A stretch of DNA of 64,000 bases from Burkholderia pyrrocinia. GTDB lineage: Bacteria > Pseudomonadota > Gammaproteobacteria > Burkholderiales > Burkholderiaceae. The notes under the pieces are model-generated. The model had not been told where the DNA came from, made no database searches, and was given only the letters and a program-made list of their open reading frames with translations. The stretch's first letter is position 1; each line of letters starts with the position of its first letter. Where the stretch lies: positions 1,984,001 to 2,048,000 of the forward strand of contig NZ_CP011504.1 of assembly GCF_001028665.1 (NCBI RefSeq), given 5' to 3'. A program made the translations under genes and the position numbers. This document shows, piece after piece, positions 43,245 through 51,734 of the stretch.

Positions 43245-44723
43245 TTACGACTCGCCGGCCAACGCGCGGCTGCCCGCGTCCTCCTGCACTCCCATGCGCT
43301 CCGCTTCGCTTGCCGCCTCCATCGCCCGCGCCAGCGCATCGAACACCGCCGGCCCCTTGCAGCGCGACACGTTGAAGCGCAGGTACGACGTCGCGCTGTG
43401 CGACACGCTGAACACGTTGCCGGGCGCGAGCACGACGTCGTGATCCAGCGCGTGGCGCGCGACGCGCGCGGCGTCGAGCCCGTCGGGCAGTTGCGCCCAC
43501 ACGAACAGCCCGCCGCGCGGTTCCGTCCAGATCCCGAGCCCCGCGCGTGCGAGGCGCCGGATCGTCTCGCCCATCGCATCCGCGAGGCGCGCGCGCAGGC
43601 TGTCGAGGTGACGCCGGTACGTGCCGTCGATCAGCAGCCGGTGCACGACGTTCGCGCCGATCTGCGCGTTGCCGAACGACGTCGCGAGCTTCAGGTCGAC
43701 GAGCGCCTCGATCCATTCCGGGCGCGCGGCAATGTAACCGCAGCGGATCGCGGCCGACAGCGTCTTCGAGAAGCTGCCGATCGACACGACGCGCGACAGC
43801 CCGTCGAACGCCGCGAGGCGCGGCGCGGGTGTGCTCTCGAAATCCGCGAAGATGTCGTCCTCGACGATCAGCAGGCCGTGCTCGGCCGCGAGCGTCAGCA
43901 GCCGGTGCGCGACAGGCGGCGCGAGCGTCGCGCCGGTCGGGTTGTGCAGCGCCGCGTTGGTGATGTACAGGCGCGGCCGGTGCTCGGCGAGCACCTGCTC
44001 GAAGCGCGCGAGATCGGGCCCGTTCGGCGTGTACGGGACGCTGACGATCCGCGCGCGGTGCGCGCGCAGCAGCGCCTGGAAGTTGAAGTAGCACGGATCG
44101 TCGAGCACGACCGTGTCGCCCGGCTCCAGCAGCAAGCGGCACACGAGGTCGAGCGCGTGCGTGCCGCCGTCGGTCAGCATGATCTGCGCGGGTTCCGCGT
44201 GGACGCCGTGCTGCGCGAGCCGCCAGGCGAGCTGCTGACGCAGCGCGGGCAGGCCGAGCGGCGTCGCGTAGTCGGTCAGCGCGTCGGATTCGTCGCGCGA
44301 CACGGCGCGCAGCGCGCGACGCAGGCTCTCGTCCGGCAGCCACGACGACGGCAGCCATCCGCAGCCGGGCTTCACCGTCGTCGGGGCCGCCTCGAGCGAC
44401 TGGCGCGACAGCCACAGCGGATCGAGTTCGCGGTCGAGGCGCGGGCCAAGATCGGCAAGCGCGAGCGGCGGCGCGTGGCCCGACACGTAGAAGCCCGAGC
44501 CGCGCCGCGCGACGAGCACGCCTTCGCTCGCGAGCCGCTCGTACGCATCGACGACCGTCGATTTCGACACGCCGAGCGCGTCGGCCATCATCCGGATCGA
44601 CGGCACGCGCGCGCCGGGCATCAGCGCGCGGCTCGCGATCCGCGCGCGCAAGGTGTCCATCACGGTTTCGACGCGCGTGCGCGACGGCGCGGGCGGAACG
44701 GGAATCGGGGCGGAATGGCTCAT
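43245..44723 (-). CDS. MocR-family regulator (GntR HTH fused to aminotransferase fold)
   Basis: A 492-residue protein: residues 15-85 are a GntR winged helix (SIRMMADALGVSKSTVVDAY), and residues 125-490 a class I aminotransferase-like domain with the PLP lysine in SIGSFSKTLSAAIRCG. MocR proteins sense PLP or an amino compound and usually regulate the divergent neighbour, here an EamA transporter. The ATG at 44723 matches family length; the frame extends upstream into the promoter. Confidence 0.9.
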   Translation of the reverse strand: MSHSAPIPVPPAPSRTRVETVMDTLRARIASRALMPGARVPSIRMMADALGVSKSTVVDAYERLASEGVLVARRGSGFYVSGHAPPLALADLGPRLDRELDPLWLSRQSLEAAPTTVKPGCGWLPSSWLPDESLRRALRAVSRDESDALTDYATPLGLPALRQQLAWRLAQHGVHAEPAQIMLTDGGTHALDLVCRLLLEPGDTVVLDDPCYFNFQALLRAHRARIVSVPYTPNGPDLARFEQVLAEHRPRLYITNAALHNPTGATLAPPVAHRLLTLAAEHGLLIVEDDIFADFESTPAPRLAAFDGLSRVVSIGSFSKTLSAAIRCGYIAARPEWIEALVDLKLATSFGNAQIGANVVHRLLIDGTYRRHLDSLRARLADAMGETIRRLARAGLGIWTEPRGGLFVWAQLPDGLDAARVARHALDHDVVLAPGNVFSVSHSATSYLRFNVSRCKGPAVFDALARAMEAASEAERMGVQEDAGSRALAGES

Positions 44724-44735
44724 GGTGAAGAATGA

Positions 44736-44770
44736 ACTGTACGGCTCGTTGTCCAGTACAGTTTGTCCAG
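44736..44770. promoter_or_regulatory. MocR-type operator between divergent genes
   Basis: An inverted pair ACTGTAC (44736-44742) / GTACAGT (44756-44762) is overlaid by a direct repeat TTGTCCAG at 44749-44756 and 44763-44770. Paired direct repeats are typical MocR sites. It is about 13 bases upstream of the MocR start and 80 upstream of the transporter start. Confidence 0.55.
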
Positions 44771-44850
44771 ATTGTATTGGGGTGTAGCTTACGCGCTTTT
44801 CGCCGGCGGCGGATGATTGGTCATCCACCTTTCCCCGTTCAGGATTTCCC

Positions 44851-45738
44851 GTGCAAAAGACGACCGACGGATGGCTCAGCGGCTTGCTGGGCGTGATCAT
44901 CTTCAGTGGCTCGCTGCCCGCGACGCGTGTCGCGGTGCAGGGGCTCGACCCGCTGTTCCTCACATTCGCGCGCGCGACGATCGCCGGCGCGCTCGGCCTG
45001 CTGCTGCTCGTCGTGCTGAAGCAGAAGCGGCCGTCGCGGGCCGAGGCCGTGTCGCTGGCGATCGTCGCGCTCGGGGTCGTGGTCGGTTTCCCTTTGCTGA
45101 CGGCGCTCGCGTTGAAGCATGTGACGTCCGCGCACGCGATCGTGTTCGTCGGGCTGCTGCCGCTCGCGACTGCGTTGTTCGGCGTGTGGCGCGGCGGCGA
45201 ACGGCCGCGGCTGCCGTTCTGGATCTTCTCGATCGTCGGCAGCGGCGCGGTGGCCGCGTTTGCGCTGCGTAACGGCGGGCAGGCATCGGTGGTCGGCGAT
45301 GCGCTGATGTTGGCCGCGATCGTCGCGTGCGGGCTCGGCTACGCGGAAGGCGCGCGGCTGTCGCGCGATCTCGGCGGCTGGCAGGTGATCTCGTGGGCGC
45401 TCGTGCTGTCGCTGCCGCTGATGCTGCCGCTCACGTGGCTTACGTGGCCCGCGTCGTTCGACGGCGTCGATGCCGCCGCGCTGTGGGGGCTCGCGTACGT
45501 GTCGCTGTTCAGCATGCTGATCGGCTTCGTGTTCTGGTATCGCGGGCTCGCGCTCGGCGGGATCGCGGGCGTCGGCCAGTTGCAGCTGCTGCAGCCGTTC
45601 TTCGGCTTCCTGCTGGCGGCCGGGCTGCTGCACGAGACGGTGCCGCCGTCGATGGTCGTCGTGACGGTCGTCGTGGTCGGCTGCGTGGCGGGCGCGAAGT
45701 ACTTCTCGAAAATGGCGCCGGTGCAGCGCGCGGGGTGA
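44851..45738 (+). CDS. EamA/DMT-family transporter
   Basis: A 295-residue protein with ten predicted helices in two EamA repeats (TVPPSMVVVTVVVVGCVAGA closes the last). It starts at GTG with AGGA seven bases upstream. Divergent from the MocR regulator, which probably controls it; many MocR/EamA pairs handle amino acids or amines. The substrate is not visible from sequence. Confidence 0.85.
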   Translation: MQKTTDGWLSGLLGVIIFSGSLPATRVAVQGLDPLFLTFARATIAGALGLLLLVVLKQKRPSRAEAVSLAIVALGVVVGFPLLTALALKHVTSAHAIVFVGLLPLATALFGVWRGGERPRLPFWIFSIVGSGAVAAFALRNGGQASVVGDALMLAAIVACGLGYAEGARLSRDLGGWQVISWALVLSLPLMLPLTWLTWPASFDGVDAAALWGLAYVSLFSMLIGFVFWYRGLALGGIAGVGQLQLLQPFFGFLLAAGLLHETVPPSMVVVTVVVVGCVAGAKYFSKMAPVQRAG

Positions 45739-45746
45739 TGCTCGTT

Positions 45747-45780
45747 CCGTTCCGTGCCGTCGTTCGACGGCACGGAACGG
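45747..45780. terminator. perfect 16-bp hairpin between convergent genes
   Basis: CCGTTCCGTGCCGTCG and its exact complement are separated by two bases (effective loop CGTTCG or similar). It lies between the converging EamA and DUF3088 stops and is probably a bidirectional terminator, although no strong T run follows. Confidence 0.65.
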
Positions 45781-45785
45781 CGTAC

Positions 45786-46130
45786 TTACGCTACGTGTGC
45801 CACGTCGTATTGCGAAGACAGATACCGGCGGATATCGGCCGGCGAATCGATGAAGCGCCGGCCGTTGTGCTCGCGAATCGCGAGTGCGCCTTCCTTAGGC
45901 GCGCGCCCTTCGCCGAGCACGAGCACGGGCGCCGACTGGTTGTCCGCGCCGATCAGCGCGACGATCGGCTGGCGCGGCCGCGGCGCGTCGACGTATTCGA
46001 CGTCGACGGCGTCGCGAAGCTGCGGGTAGAAGCTCAGCAACCCTTCGACGGAAACGGAGTCGCCGCAGTAGAACGGACCTTCGGAGTCCTTGAAAAAGCC
46101 GGGGCGAAGAATGAACAGCGTGTCTTTCAT
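45786..46130 (-). CDS. DUF3088 (thioredoxin-like fold) protein
   Basis: A 114-residue cytosolic protein of the DUF3088 type (FILRPGFFKDSEGPFYCGDS, then VEGLLSFYPQLRDAVDVEYV). The N-terminal GPFYC position resembles a thioredoxin-fold active site with a single Cys. It is the last gene after the cystine-type ABC importer and MetC-like lyase, suggesting sulfur or thiol metabolism. Function is unproven. Confidence 0.7.
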   Translation of the reverse strand: MKDTLFILRPGFFKDSEGPFYCGDSVSVEGLLSFYPQLRDAVDVEYVDAPRPRQPIVALIGADNQSAPVLVLGEGRAPKEGALAIREHNGRRFIDSPADIRRYLSSQYDVAHVA

Positions 46131-46206
46131 GATTGTCTCGCTATGAGAGTGGGACGAACGTTGAAGAAAACGTGATGCGGGGTGGCGCGTACTGCGTCGC
46201 CGGATT

Positions 46207-47388
46207 TCAGGCTTCCGCGAGCGCGGCGGCGCGCATCCTCGCGAAACCGGCGGCGAGGTCGGCGATCATGTCGTCGGGATGTTCGAGCCCCGCGTGAATC
46301 CGCAGCAGCGGGCCGGTTGCCGCCCATTGCGTGGCGGTGCGATGGCGCGACGGATTGGACGGGACGATCAGGCTTTCGAAGCCGCCCCAGCTATACCCCA
46401 TGCCGAAGCACGTCATCCCGTCGAGCAGCGCGCGCACCGCATCGTCGGGCTGCGGATGCAGCACGATGCCGAACAGCCCGCACGCGCCGGTGAAATCGCG
46501 CTGCCACAGCGCATGGCCAGGGTCACCGGGCCGCGCCGGATACAGGATCTGCGCGACTTCCGGCTGTTGCGCGAGCCATTCGGTCAGCACATGTGCGTTG
46601 CGCTGGTGCCGCTCGAGCCGGACCGACAGCGTGCGCAGGCCGCGCAGCGCGAGATACGCGTCGTCGCCGCTGACGGTCATCCCGAGTTGCCGGTAGAAGC
46701 GCGTAACTTTCGGCGCGAGCGCCTCGGTCGTCAGGATTGCACCCATCAGCACGTCGGAGTGTCCGGCGATGTATTTCGTAGCGGCATGAATCGACACGTC
46801 GACACCATGCGAAAACGACCGGAAATTCAGCGGCGTGCCCCACGTGTTGTCGAGCAGCACGACCGCGCCGTGCCGGTGCGCGACGCGGCTGATGGCCGGG
46901 ATGTCCTGCACTTCGAAGGTCAGCGAACCGGGCGATTCGGCAAATACCGCGCGCGTGTTCGGTCGCATCAGCGATGCGATGCCTGCGCCGATCGCGGGAT
47001 CGTAGTAGGTCGTCTCGATGCCGAGGCGCGCGAGCGTCTCGTCGCAGAACGAGCGGGTCGGGTCGTACACGGAATCGGCCATCAGCAGATGGTCGCCGGG
47101 GTTCAGCACCGCGAGCAGCGCAGTCGTGATCGCGCTGAGGCCGCTCGGCGTCAGCAGCGCGGCGTGCGCGCCTTCGAGACGCGCGAGCGCTTTCTCGAGC
47201 GCGCGCGTGGTCGGGCTGCCGTGGCGCCCGTACGCGAGCGGCGTGCCGCGCACCGCGTCGAGCGCGTCGGTGCCGTGAAAGAGCAGCGTCGACTGGCGGT
47301 ACACGGGCGGGTTCACGGGCGAACCCGGCTGGCCGTGCGAGCGGCCTTCGTGGGCGAGTACGGTGTCGGTCGAATGCAGGTGGTTCAA
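46207..47388 (-). CDS. metC: PLP-dependent cystathionine beta-lyase-like enzyme
   Basis: A 393-residue Cys/Met-metabolism PLP enzyme: LTPSGLSAITTALLAV (phosphate cup), DNTWGTPLNF, and the Schiff-base lysine in SIHAATKYIAGHSDVL. Such lyases cleave cystathionine or cystine. A TTG at 47388 preceded by AAGGA fits best; a second TTG at 47457 overlaps the ABC ATPase stop and would add 23 residues without similarity. Gene order with a cystine-type importer suggests it breaks down the imported sulfur amino acid. The exact substrate (cystine, cystathionine, D-cysteine) is open. Confidence 0.82.
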   Translation of the reverse strand: MNHLHSTDTVLAHEGRSHGQPGSPVNPPVYRQSTLLFHGTDALDAVRGTPLAYGRHGSPTTRALEKALARLEGAHAALLTPSGLSAITTALLAVLNPGDHLLMADSVYDPTRSFCDETLARLGIETTYYDPAIGAGIASLMRPNTRAVFAESPGSLTFEVQDIPAISRVAHRHGAVVLLDNTWGTPLNFRSFSHGVDVSIHAATKYIAGHSDVLMGAILTTEALAPKVTRFYRQLGMTVSGDDAYLALRGLRTLSVRLERHQRNAHVLTEWLAQQPEVAQILYPARPGDPGHALWQRDFTGACGLFGIVLHPQPDDAVRALLDGMTCFGMGYSWGGFESLIVPSNPSRHRTATQWAATGPLLRIHAGLEHPDDMIADLAAGFARMRAAALAEA

Positions 47389-47453
47389 GATATCGTCCTT
47401 TGAGGGGCAATCAATCAATCGAAGCGAGGCGACGCGTGGCGGCCGAAGCGCGG

Positions 47454-48179
47454 TCAATGCAGGATCTTGTCGAGGAAGTCGCGTGCGCGTTCGGAGCGCG
47501 GCGCGGCGAAGAACCTGTCGCTGGCCGCGTCCTCGACCACCGCGCCCTGGTCCATGAAGATCACGCGATGCGCGACCTTCCGCGCGAAGCCCATTTCATG
47601 CGTGACGCAGACCATCGTCATCCCGTCGCGCGCGAGCTCGACCATCACGTCGAGCACTTCGTTGATCATCTCGGGATCGAGCGCCGAGGTCGGCTCGTCG
47701 AACAGCATCGCGACCGGGTTCATCGACAGCGCGCGCGCGATCGCGACGCGCTGCTGCTGACCGCCGGACAACTGCCCCGGATACTTGTGCGCATGCGCCT
47801 TCAGGCCGACGCGATCGAGCAGCTTCATGCCGGTCTCGACGGCCTCGTCCTTGCGGCGGCCGAGCACCTTGATCTGCGCGAGCGTCAGGTTCTCGGTGAT
47901 CGACAGGTGCGGAAACAGCTCGAAGTGCTGGAACACCATGCCGACGCGGGCGCGCAATTGCGCGAGTTTCGCGCCGGGATCGCCGAGCCGCGTGCCGTCG
48001 ACGGTGATGCTGCCTTTCTGGAACGGCTCGAGACCGTTGATCGTCTTGATCAGTGTCGACTTGCCGGAGCCCGACGGCCCGCACACGACGACCACTTCGC
48101 CTTTCGCGACCGCCGCGCTGCATGCCGAGAGGACCTGATGCTTGCCATACCATTTCGATACGTTGTCGAGCGTAATCAT
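47454..48179 (-). CDS. tcyN: amino-acid ABC transporter ATP-binding protein (cystine type)
   Basis: A 241-residue ABC ATPase: Walker A GPSGSGKST, Q-loop FQHFELFPH, signature LSGGQQQRVAIARAL, Walker B MLFDEPTSALD, and the switch His in CVTHEMGF. It energises the permease and binding protein encoded just upstream on the same strand. The start at 48179 (MITLDNVSKWYG) is canonical for the family. Substrate by association is cystine or a related polar amino acid. Confidence 0.9.
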   Translation of the reverse strand: MITLDNVSKWYGKHQVLSACSAAVAKGEVVVVCGPSGSGKSTLIKTINGLEPFQKGSITVDGTRLGDPGAKLAQLRARVGMVFQHFELFPHLSITENLTLAQIKVLGRRKDEAVETGMKLLDRVGLKAHAHKYPGQLSGGQQQRVAIARALSMNPVAMLFDEPTSALDPEMINEVLDVMVELARDGMTMVCVTHEMGFARKVAHRVIFMDQGAVVEDAASDRFFAAPRSERARDFLDKILH

Positions 48180-48223
48180 GTTCTGTCCGTCGTTGAGGTT
48201 CGGGATGAAAGTCCGGTACGCGT

Positions 48224-48883
48224 TCAATGCGTGGACGGCAGCGAAAGGCGTGTCTCGACGCGCCCCTGAAGCCGCGTGAGCAGCGTGCTCAGCACCCAGT
48301 AGATCGCTGCGGCGGCGAGATAGAGCGGCAGCGGCTGGAACGTCGCGGCGATCGCTTCCTGCGTCGAGCGCAGCAATTCGGTGACGGTGATCACCGAGAC
48401 CAGCGACGTGTCCTTGATCAGGCTGATCAGCGTATTGCCGAGGCTTGGCACCGCGAGGCGCAACGCTTGCGGGCAGACGATGTGGCGCAGCGTCTGCATG
48501 TGCGTGAGGCCGAGGCTGTGCGCGGCCGCCCATTGCCCGCGGCCGATGCCGAGAATCGCGCCGCGCATGCTTTCCGACAGATAGGCGCCCGCGTTGAGCG
48601 TCAGCGTGAAGATGCCGGCCGTCGTCGGATCGAGCGTGATGCCGAGATCGGGCAGCCCGTAGTAGACGACGAACATCTGCACGAGCAGCGGCGTGCCGCG
48701 CATCAGGCTCACGTAGCCCTGCGCAAGCCCGGCCGCGAGCCGGTTGCTGCCGATGCGCATGATCGCGATCACGAGCCCGACGACGAGGCCGAGCGCCATC
48801 GACGCCACCGCGAACTTCAGCGTGAGCACCGCGCCCTTGACCATCACGGGCAGGGTATGAACGACCAGTTCGAGTGCTTCCAT
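48224..48883 (-). CDS. tcyL: amino-acid ABC transporter permease (HisM/TcyL type)
   Basis: A 219-residue inner-membrane permease with five to six helices and the EAA loop (RGQWAAAHSLGLTHMQTLRH...VCPQALRLAVPSLGN) that contacts the ATPase. AGGAG seven bases before the ATG at 48883; a GTG three bases earlier is also possible. It is a single-permease system, so it probably homodimerises. Confidence 0.9.
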   Translation of the reverse strand: MEALELVVHTLPVMVKGAVLTLKFAVASMALGLVVGLVIAIMRIGSNRLAAGLAQGYVSLMRGTPLLVQMFVVYYGLPDLGITLDPTTAGIFTLTLNAGAYLSESMRGAILGIGRGQWAAAHSLGLTHMQTLRHIVCPQALRLAVPSLGNTLISLIKDTSLVSVITVTELLRSTQEAIAATFQPLPLYLAAAAIYWVLSTLLTRLQGRVETRLSLPSTH

Positions 48884-48950
48884 CACGTGTCTCCTGATTG
48901 TGTGCCGGACGGCCCGTGCGTTCGTGCGCGCGGGCTCGGGGCGGGCTGCG

Positions 48951-49751
48951 TTATTGCGTCACCGGCTTGGTCGTATCCGTGCCGAACCACTGCATCGAGA
49001 TCTTCTTCAGCGTGCCGTCCTGCTGCAGCGACGCGACCGCATCGTCGATCGCCTTCGCGAACTTCGGATTGCCCTTGCGGAACGGGATGCCCATCCGGTC
49101 CTCGCCGCCCGCGAGCACTGAGCCGGGGCGCAGCGGCAGGTGCGAGTTCTTGATCAGGTAGCTGAGCATCAGGCGATCGTTGACCGCCGCGTCGATACGG
49201 CCCGCCGCGAGGTCGCGCAGGTTTTCCGGCGTGCCCGGGTAGACCTGCAGGTCGATCGCGGGCACGGTCTTGACGAGATCGACGTAGTTGCTGCCCATCG
49301 TCACGCCGACCTTCTTGCCCTTCAGTTCGTCGAGCGACTTGAATGCGCGCGTGTCGTTCTGCCGTTGCAACAGTTGCGCGGACGAATACACGTACGGTGC
49401 GCTGAAGTCGAGCGCCTGCTGGCGCGACGGCGTGATCGCGACCTGGTTGACGATCACGTCGAACTTGCCGGCCTGCAGGCCGGCGAGGATCCCGCTCCAT
49501 TCGGTCGTGACGAACTGCGGCTTCACGCCGAGGCGCGCGGCGACGGCCTTCGCGACGTCGACGTCGAAGCCTTCGAGCTGTCCGTCGGCATTGCGGTAGT
49601 CGAACGGCGGGTAGGTGCCTTCCAGCGCGATCTTCAGGACTCCGGCCTGCTTGACGGTGTCGAGCAGGTCCGCCGCGTGCGACGTCGTGGCCGCGATGCA
49701 GAGGAGGGCGGCGGCGATGCCTTGCTTGAGCGTCGGGGTGAAGTGCTTCAT
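48951..49751 (-). CDS. tcyJ: periplasmic cystine-type binding protein (FliY/TcyJ-like)
   Basis: A 266-residue family-3 solute-binding protein with a signal peptide (cleavage near SHAAD). The motifs LEGTYPPFDYRNADGQLEGF and KFDVIVNQVAITPSRQQALD closely resemble the cystine-binding FliY of enteric bacteria. GGAGACAACC precedes the ATG. It is the first gene of an operon with permease, ATPase, lyase and perhaps DUF3088 protein. Confidence 0.88.
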   Translation of the reverse strand: MKHFTPTLKQGIAAALLCIAATTSHAADLLDTVKQAGVLKIALEGTYPPFDYRNADGQLEGFDVDVAKAVAARLGVKPQFVTTEWSGILAGLQAGKFDVIVNQVAITPSRQQALDFSAPYVYSSAQLLQRQNDTRAFKSLDELKGKKVGVTMGSNYVDLVKTVPAIDLQVYPGTPENLRDLAAGRIDAAVNDRLMLSYLIKNSHLPLRPGSVLAGGEDRMGIPFRKGNPKFAKAIDDAVASLQQDGTLKKISMQWFGTDTTKPVTQ

Positions 49752-50326
49752 GGTTGTCTCCGTGGTTGTTGTCGAAAATTCAGGGTGTGCGAAGCCGCGG
49801 CGACGGGCGGCGTCGTCGTGAGCGGGATGTCGTTGGAGCGCGTGGCGGCGCGAGTCGTCGCCGCCGTGCGTGATGCCGTGCGTTACGGCATGCGTTCGCG
49901 CGCGATGGTGGATCGGCGCGAGTGCGGATGAACGAGCGAGAAGCGTGAGCGGGCGCAGCGTGACGCGTGAGCGGGCCGCGCGGCATACGTGTCGAACGTG
50001 TTCCGGTGTGCGGCGAAGAGTTCAAGCATGCTGTTCATGATTGCCCGTGCAGCTTTGCGAGAGTGGTAGGCCGGTGCATCGTCGATGCGTATCCGGCGAC
50101 AAGAATGCTGTGCGACTGAGGGCAATCTTAGGTTTATCAAAAGGGAATGTGTTTCCAAAGATGCACGCACTTTCTACGCGCTGTGGAATGTTTTTCTCTG
50201 CGTGCGAAAGGTGGCGCAAGCGATCTGCTGCGGTTGCGCACGATGTGAGGCATCAGGTGCTACGGTGTGGCCGGACGGTTGCTCCGAATCGCGATCGGGT
50301 GAACCGGCAACACGCCGAAAAGCAAA
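49752..50326. promoter_or_regulatory. long upstream region of the tcy operon; no confident gene
   Basis: About 575 bases with no supported coding sequence. An AT-rich stretch near 50125-50160 (GGTTTATCAAAAGGGAATG) is the likeliest promoter/activator area for the minus-strand importer operon; a sulfur-starvation regulator such as CysB would be a reasonable candidate but no clear consensus can be asserted. A 95-codon minus frame (49883-50170) is Arg/Ser-rich and looks like a chance frame. Confidence 0.4.
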
Positions 50327-50361
50327 ACGGCCAGGCTGCCGGTAGCGGCAAGCCTGGCCGT
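50327..50361 (-). terminator. intrinsic terminator of lysA
   Basis: The stem ACGGCCAGGC...GCCTGGCCGT (about 15 bp with one bulged base, loop at the centre) is followed on the minus strand by TTTTGCTTTT. It begins 26 bases past the lysA stop. Confidence 0.8.
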
Positions 50362-50386
50362 TGGCCTTCGTATCGACGAAAGCGCG

Positions 50387-51625
50387 TTACTCGAACGTCT
50401 CGAGCGCGAGCAGTTCGTCGATGGTTTGCCGGCGGCGGATCAGCCGCGGCGTGCCGCGATCGACGAGCACTTCCGGCGCGAGCGGCCGGCTGTTGTAGTT
50501 CGAGGACATCGACGCGCCGTACGCGCCCGCGTCGTGCAGGAACAGCAGGTCGCCGATCTGCGGCTGCGCGAGCTTGCGGTGCGTGACCACGCCGCCCGCA
50601 TCCTGCGTGAACACGTCGCCCGATTCGCACAGCGGCCCCGCGATCGCGAGGTCGACGAGCGGCCGGCCGGCGGGCAGCGCGCCGTCGTGCGTGTGCACGG
50701 ACACCGCGTGGTAGCTGCCGTACATCGACGGGCGCATCAGGTCGTTGAAGCCCGCGTCGATCAGCACGAAATCATGCTTCGGCCGGCGGTTGACGGCCTG
50801 CACTTCAGTGACGAGCGTGCCGGCTTCGGCGACGAGGAAGCGGCCCGGTTCGATCTCGATGCGCACCGGGTGGCCGAGATGCCGTTCGATCCGCTTGCGC
50901 GCGGCGTCCCACTGGCTGAAGTAGTGGCCGACGTCGACGCGCGGCTCGCCGTCGCGATACGGGATCGACAGGCCGCCGCCGGCCGAGATCGCGTCGATGT
51001 CATGGCCGAGCGACGTGACGAGATCGACCATCGCATCGCACACCTGCGACAGGTGGCCGTAGTCGACGCCCGAGCCGATATGCATATGGATGCCGACGAG
51101 CTTCAGCCCGTACTGGCGCACGATCTCGATCGCGCGCGGCACGTCGTCGATCCAGATGCCGTGCTTGCTCTGCGGGCCGCCGGTGTTGGTCTTGTTGCTG
51201 TGGCCGTGCCCGAAACCGGGGTTGACGCGCAGCCACACGCGGTGGCCCGGTGCGTGCTCGCCGATGCGCGCGAGCATGTCGAGCGAACCCGCGTTCACGG
51301 TCACGCCGTGCTTCAGCACGGCCGCGAGCGTCGGACGGTCGATCAGGTCGGCCGTGAACACGACGCCTTCGGGTTCGCCTGCCGGACTGAACCCGGCCGC
51401 GAGGCTGCGCTCGATCTCGCCGAGCGACACGGCGTCGACGCACGCGCCTTCCTCGCGCATCAGCTTCAGGATGTGGATGTTCGAATTCGCCTTCTGCGCG
51501 TAGCGGATCACGTCGAACTGGCGAAGTTGGGCGATGCGGTCGCGGATGACGTCGGCGTCGTACACCCACAGCGGGGTGCCGTATTGCTGCGCGAGCGTCG
51601 CGAGCTGGCGGGAATCGAGGGACAT
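50387..51625 (-). CDS. lysA: diaminopimelate decarboxylase
   Basis: A 412-residue fold-III PLP decarboxylase. The PLP lysine is in IRYAQKANSN, the phosphate-binding GGGLSIPY and EPGRFLV segments follow, and the C-terminal active-site Cys is in GPLCESGDVF. It catalyses the last step of lysine biosynthesis, meso-diaminopimelate to L-lysine. Start at 51625 (MSLDSRQLATLAQ) by family length. It is divergent from lysR, the classic arrangement in which LysR with diaminopimelate activates lysA. Confidence 0.93.
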   Translation of the reverse strand: MSLDSRQLATLAQQYGTPLWVYDADVIRDRIAQLRQFDVIRYAQKANSNIHILKLMREEGACVDAVSLGEIERSLAAGFSPAGEPEGVVFTADLIDRPTLAAVLKHGVTVNAGSLDMLARIGEHAPGHRVWLRVNPGFGHGHSNKTNTGGPQSKHGIWIDDVPRAIEIVRQYGLKLVGIHMHIGSGVDYGHLSQVCDAMVDLVTSLGHDIDAISAGGGLSIPYRDGEPRVDVGHYFSQWDAARKRIERHLGHPVRIEIEPGRFLVAEAGTLVTEVQAVNRRPKHDFVLIDAGFNDLMRPSMYGSYHAVSVHTHDGALPAGRPLVDLAIAGPLCESGDVFTQDAGGVVTHRKLAQPQIGDLLFLHDAGAYGASMSSNYNSRPLAPEVLVDRGTPRLIRRRQTIDELLALETFE

Positions 51626-51734
51626 GGCGGATGAATCGAGTCGAATGAACGGATAGCGTGAATGATGCGCCTGTTCGGCTATACAGTAAAATGCCTGTTG
51701 TTCGACATTCGATTCATTCCTGATATAGAAGATC
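51626..51734. promoter_or_regulatory. lysA-lysR divergent promoter region
   Basis: 109 AT-rich bases separate the two start codons. They must hold both promoters and the LysR binding site; TATACAGTAAAATG at 51678-51691 and TGATATAGAAGATC near the lysR start are promoter-like. No long dyad stands out by eye. Confidence 0.45.

Noticed and set aside
49883..50170. 95-codon minus-strand frame upstream of the tcy operon
   Set aside because: Arg/Ser-rich, no ribosome-binding site, no family; more likely leader DNA.
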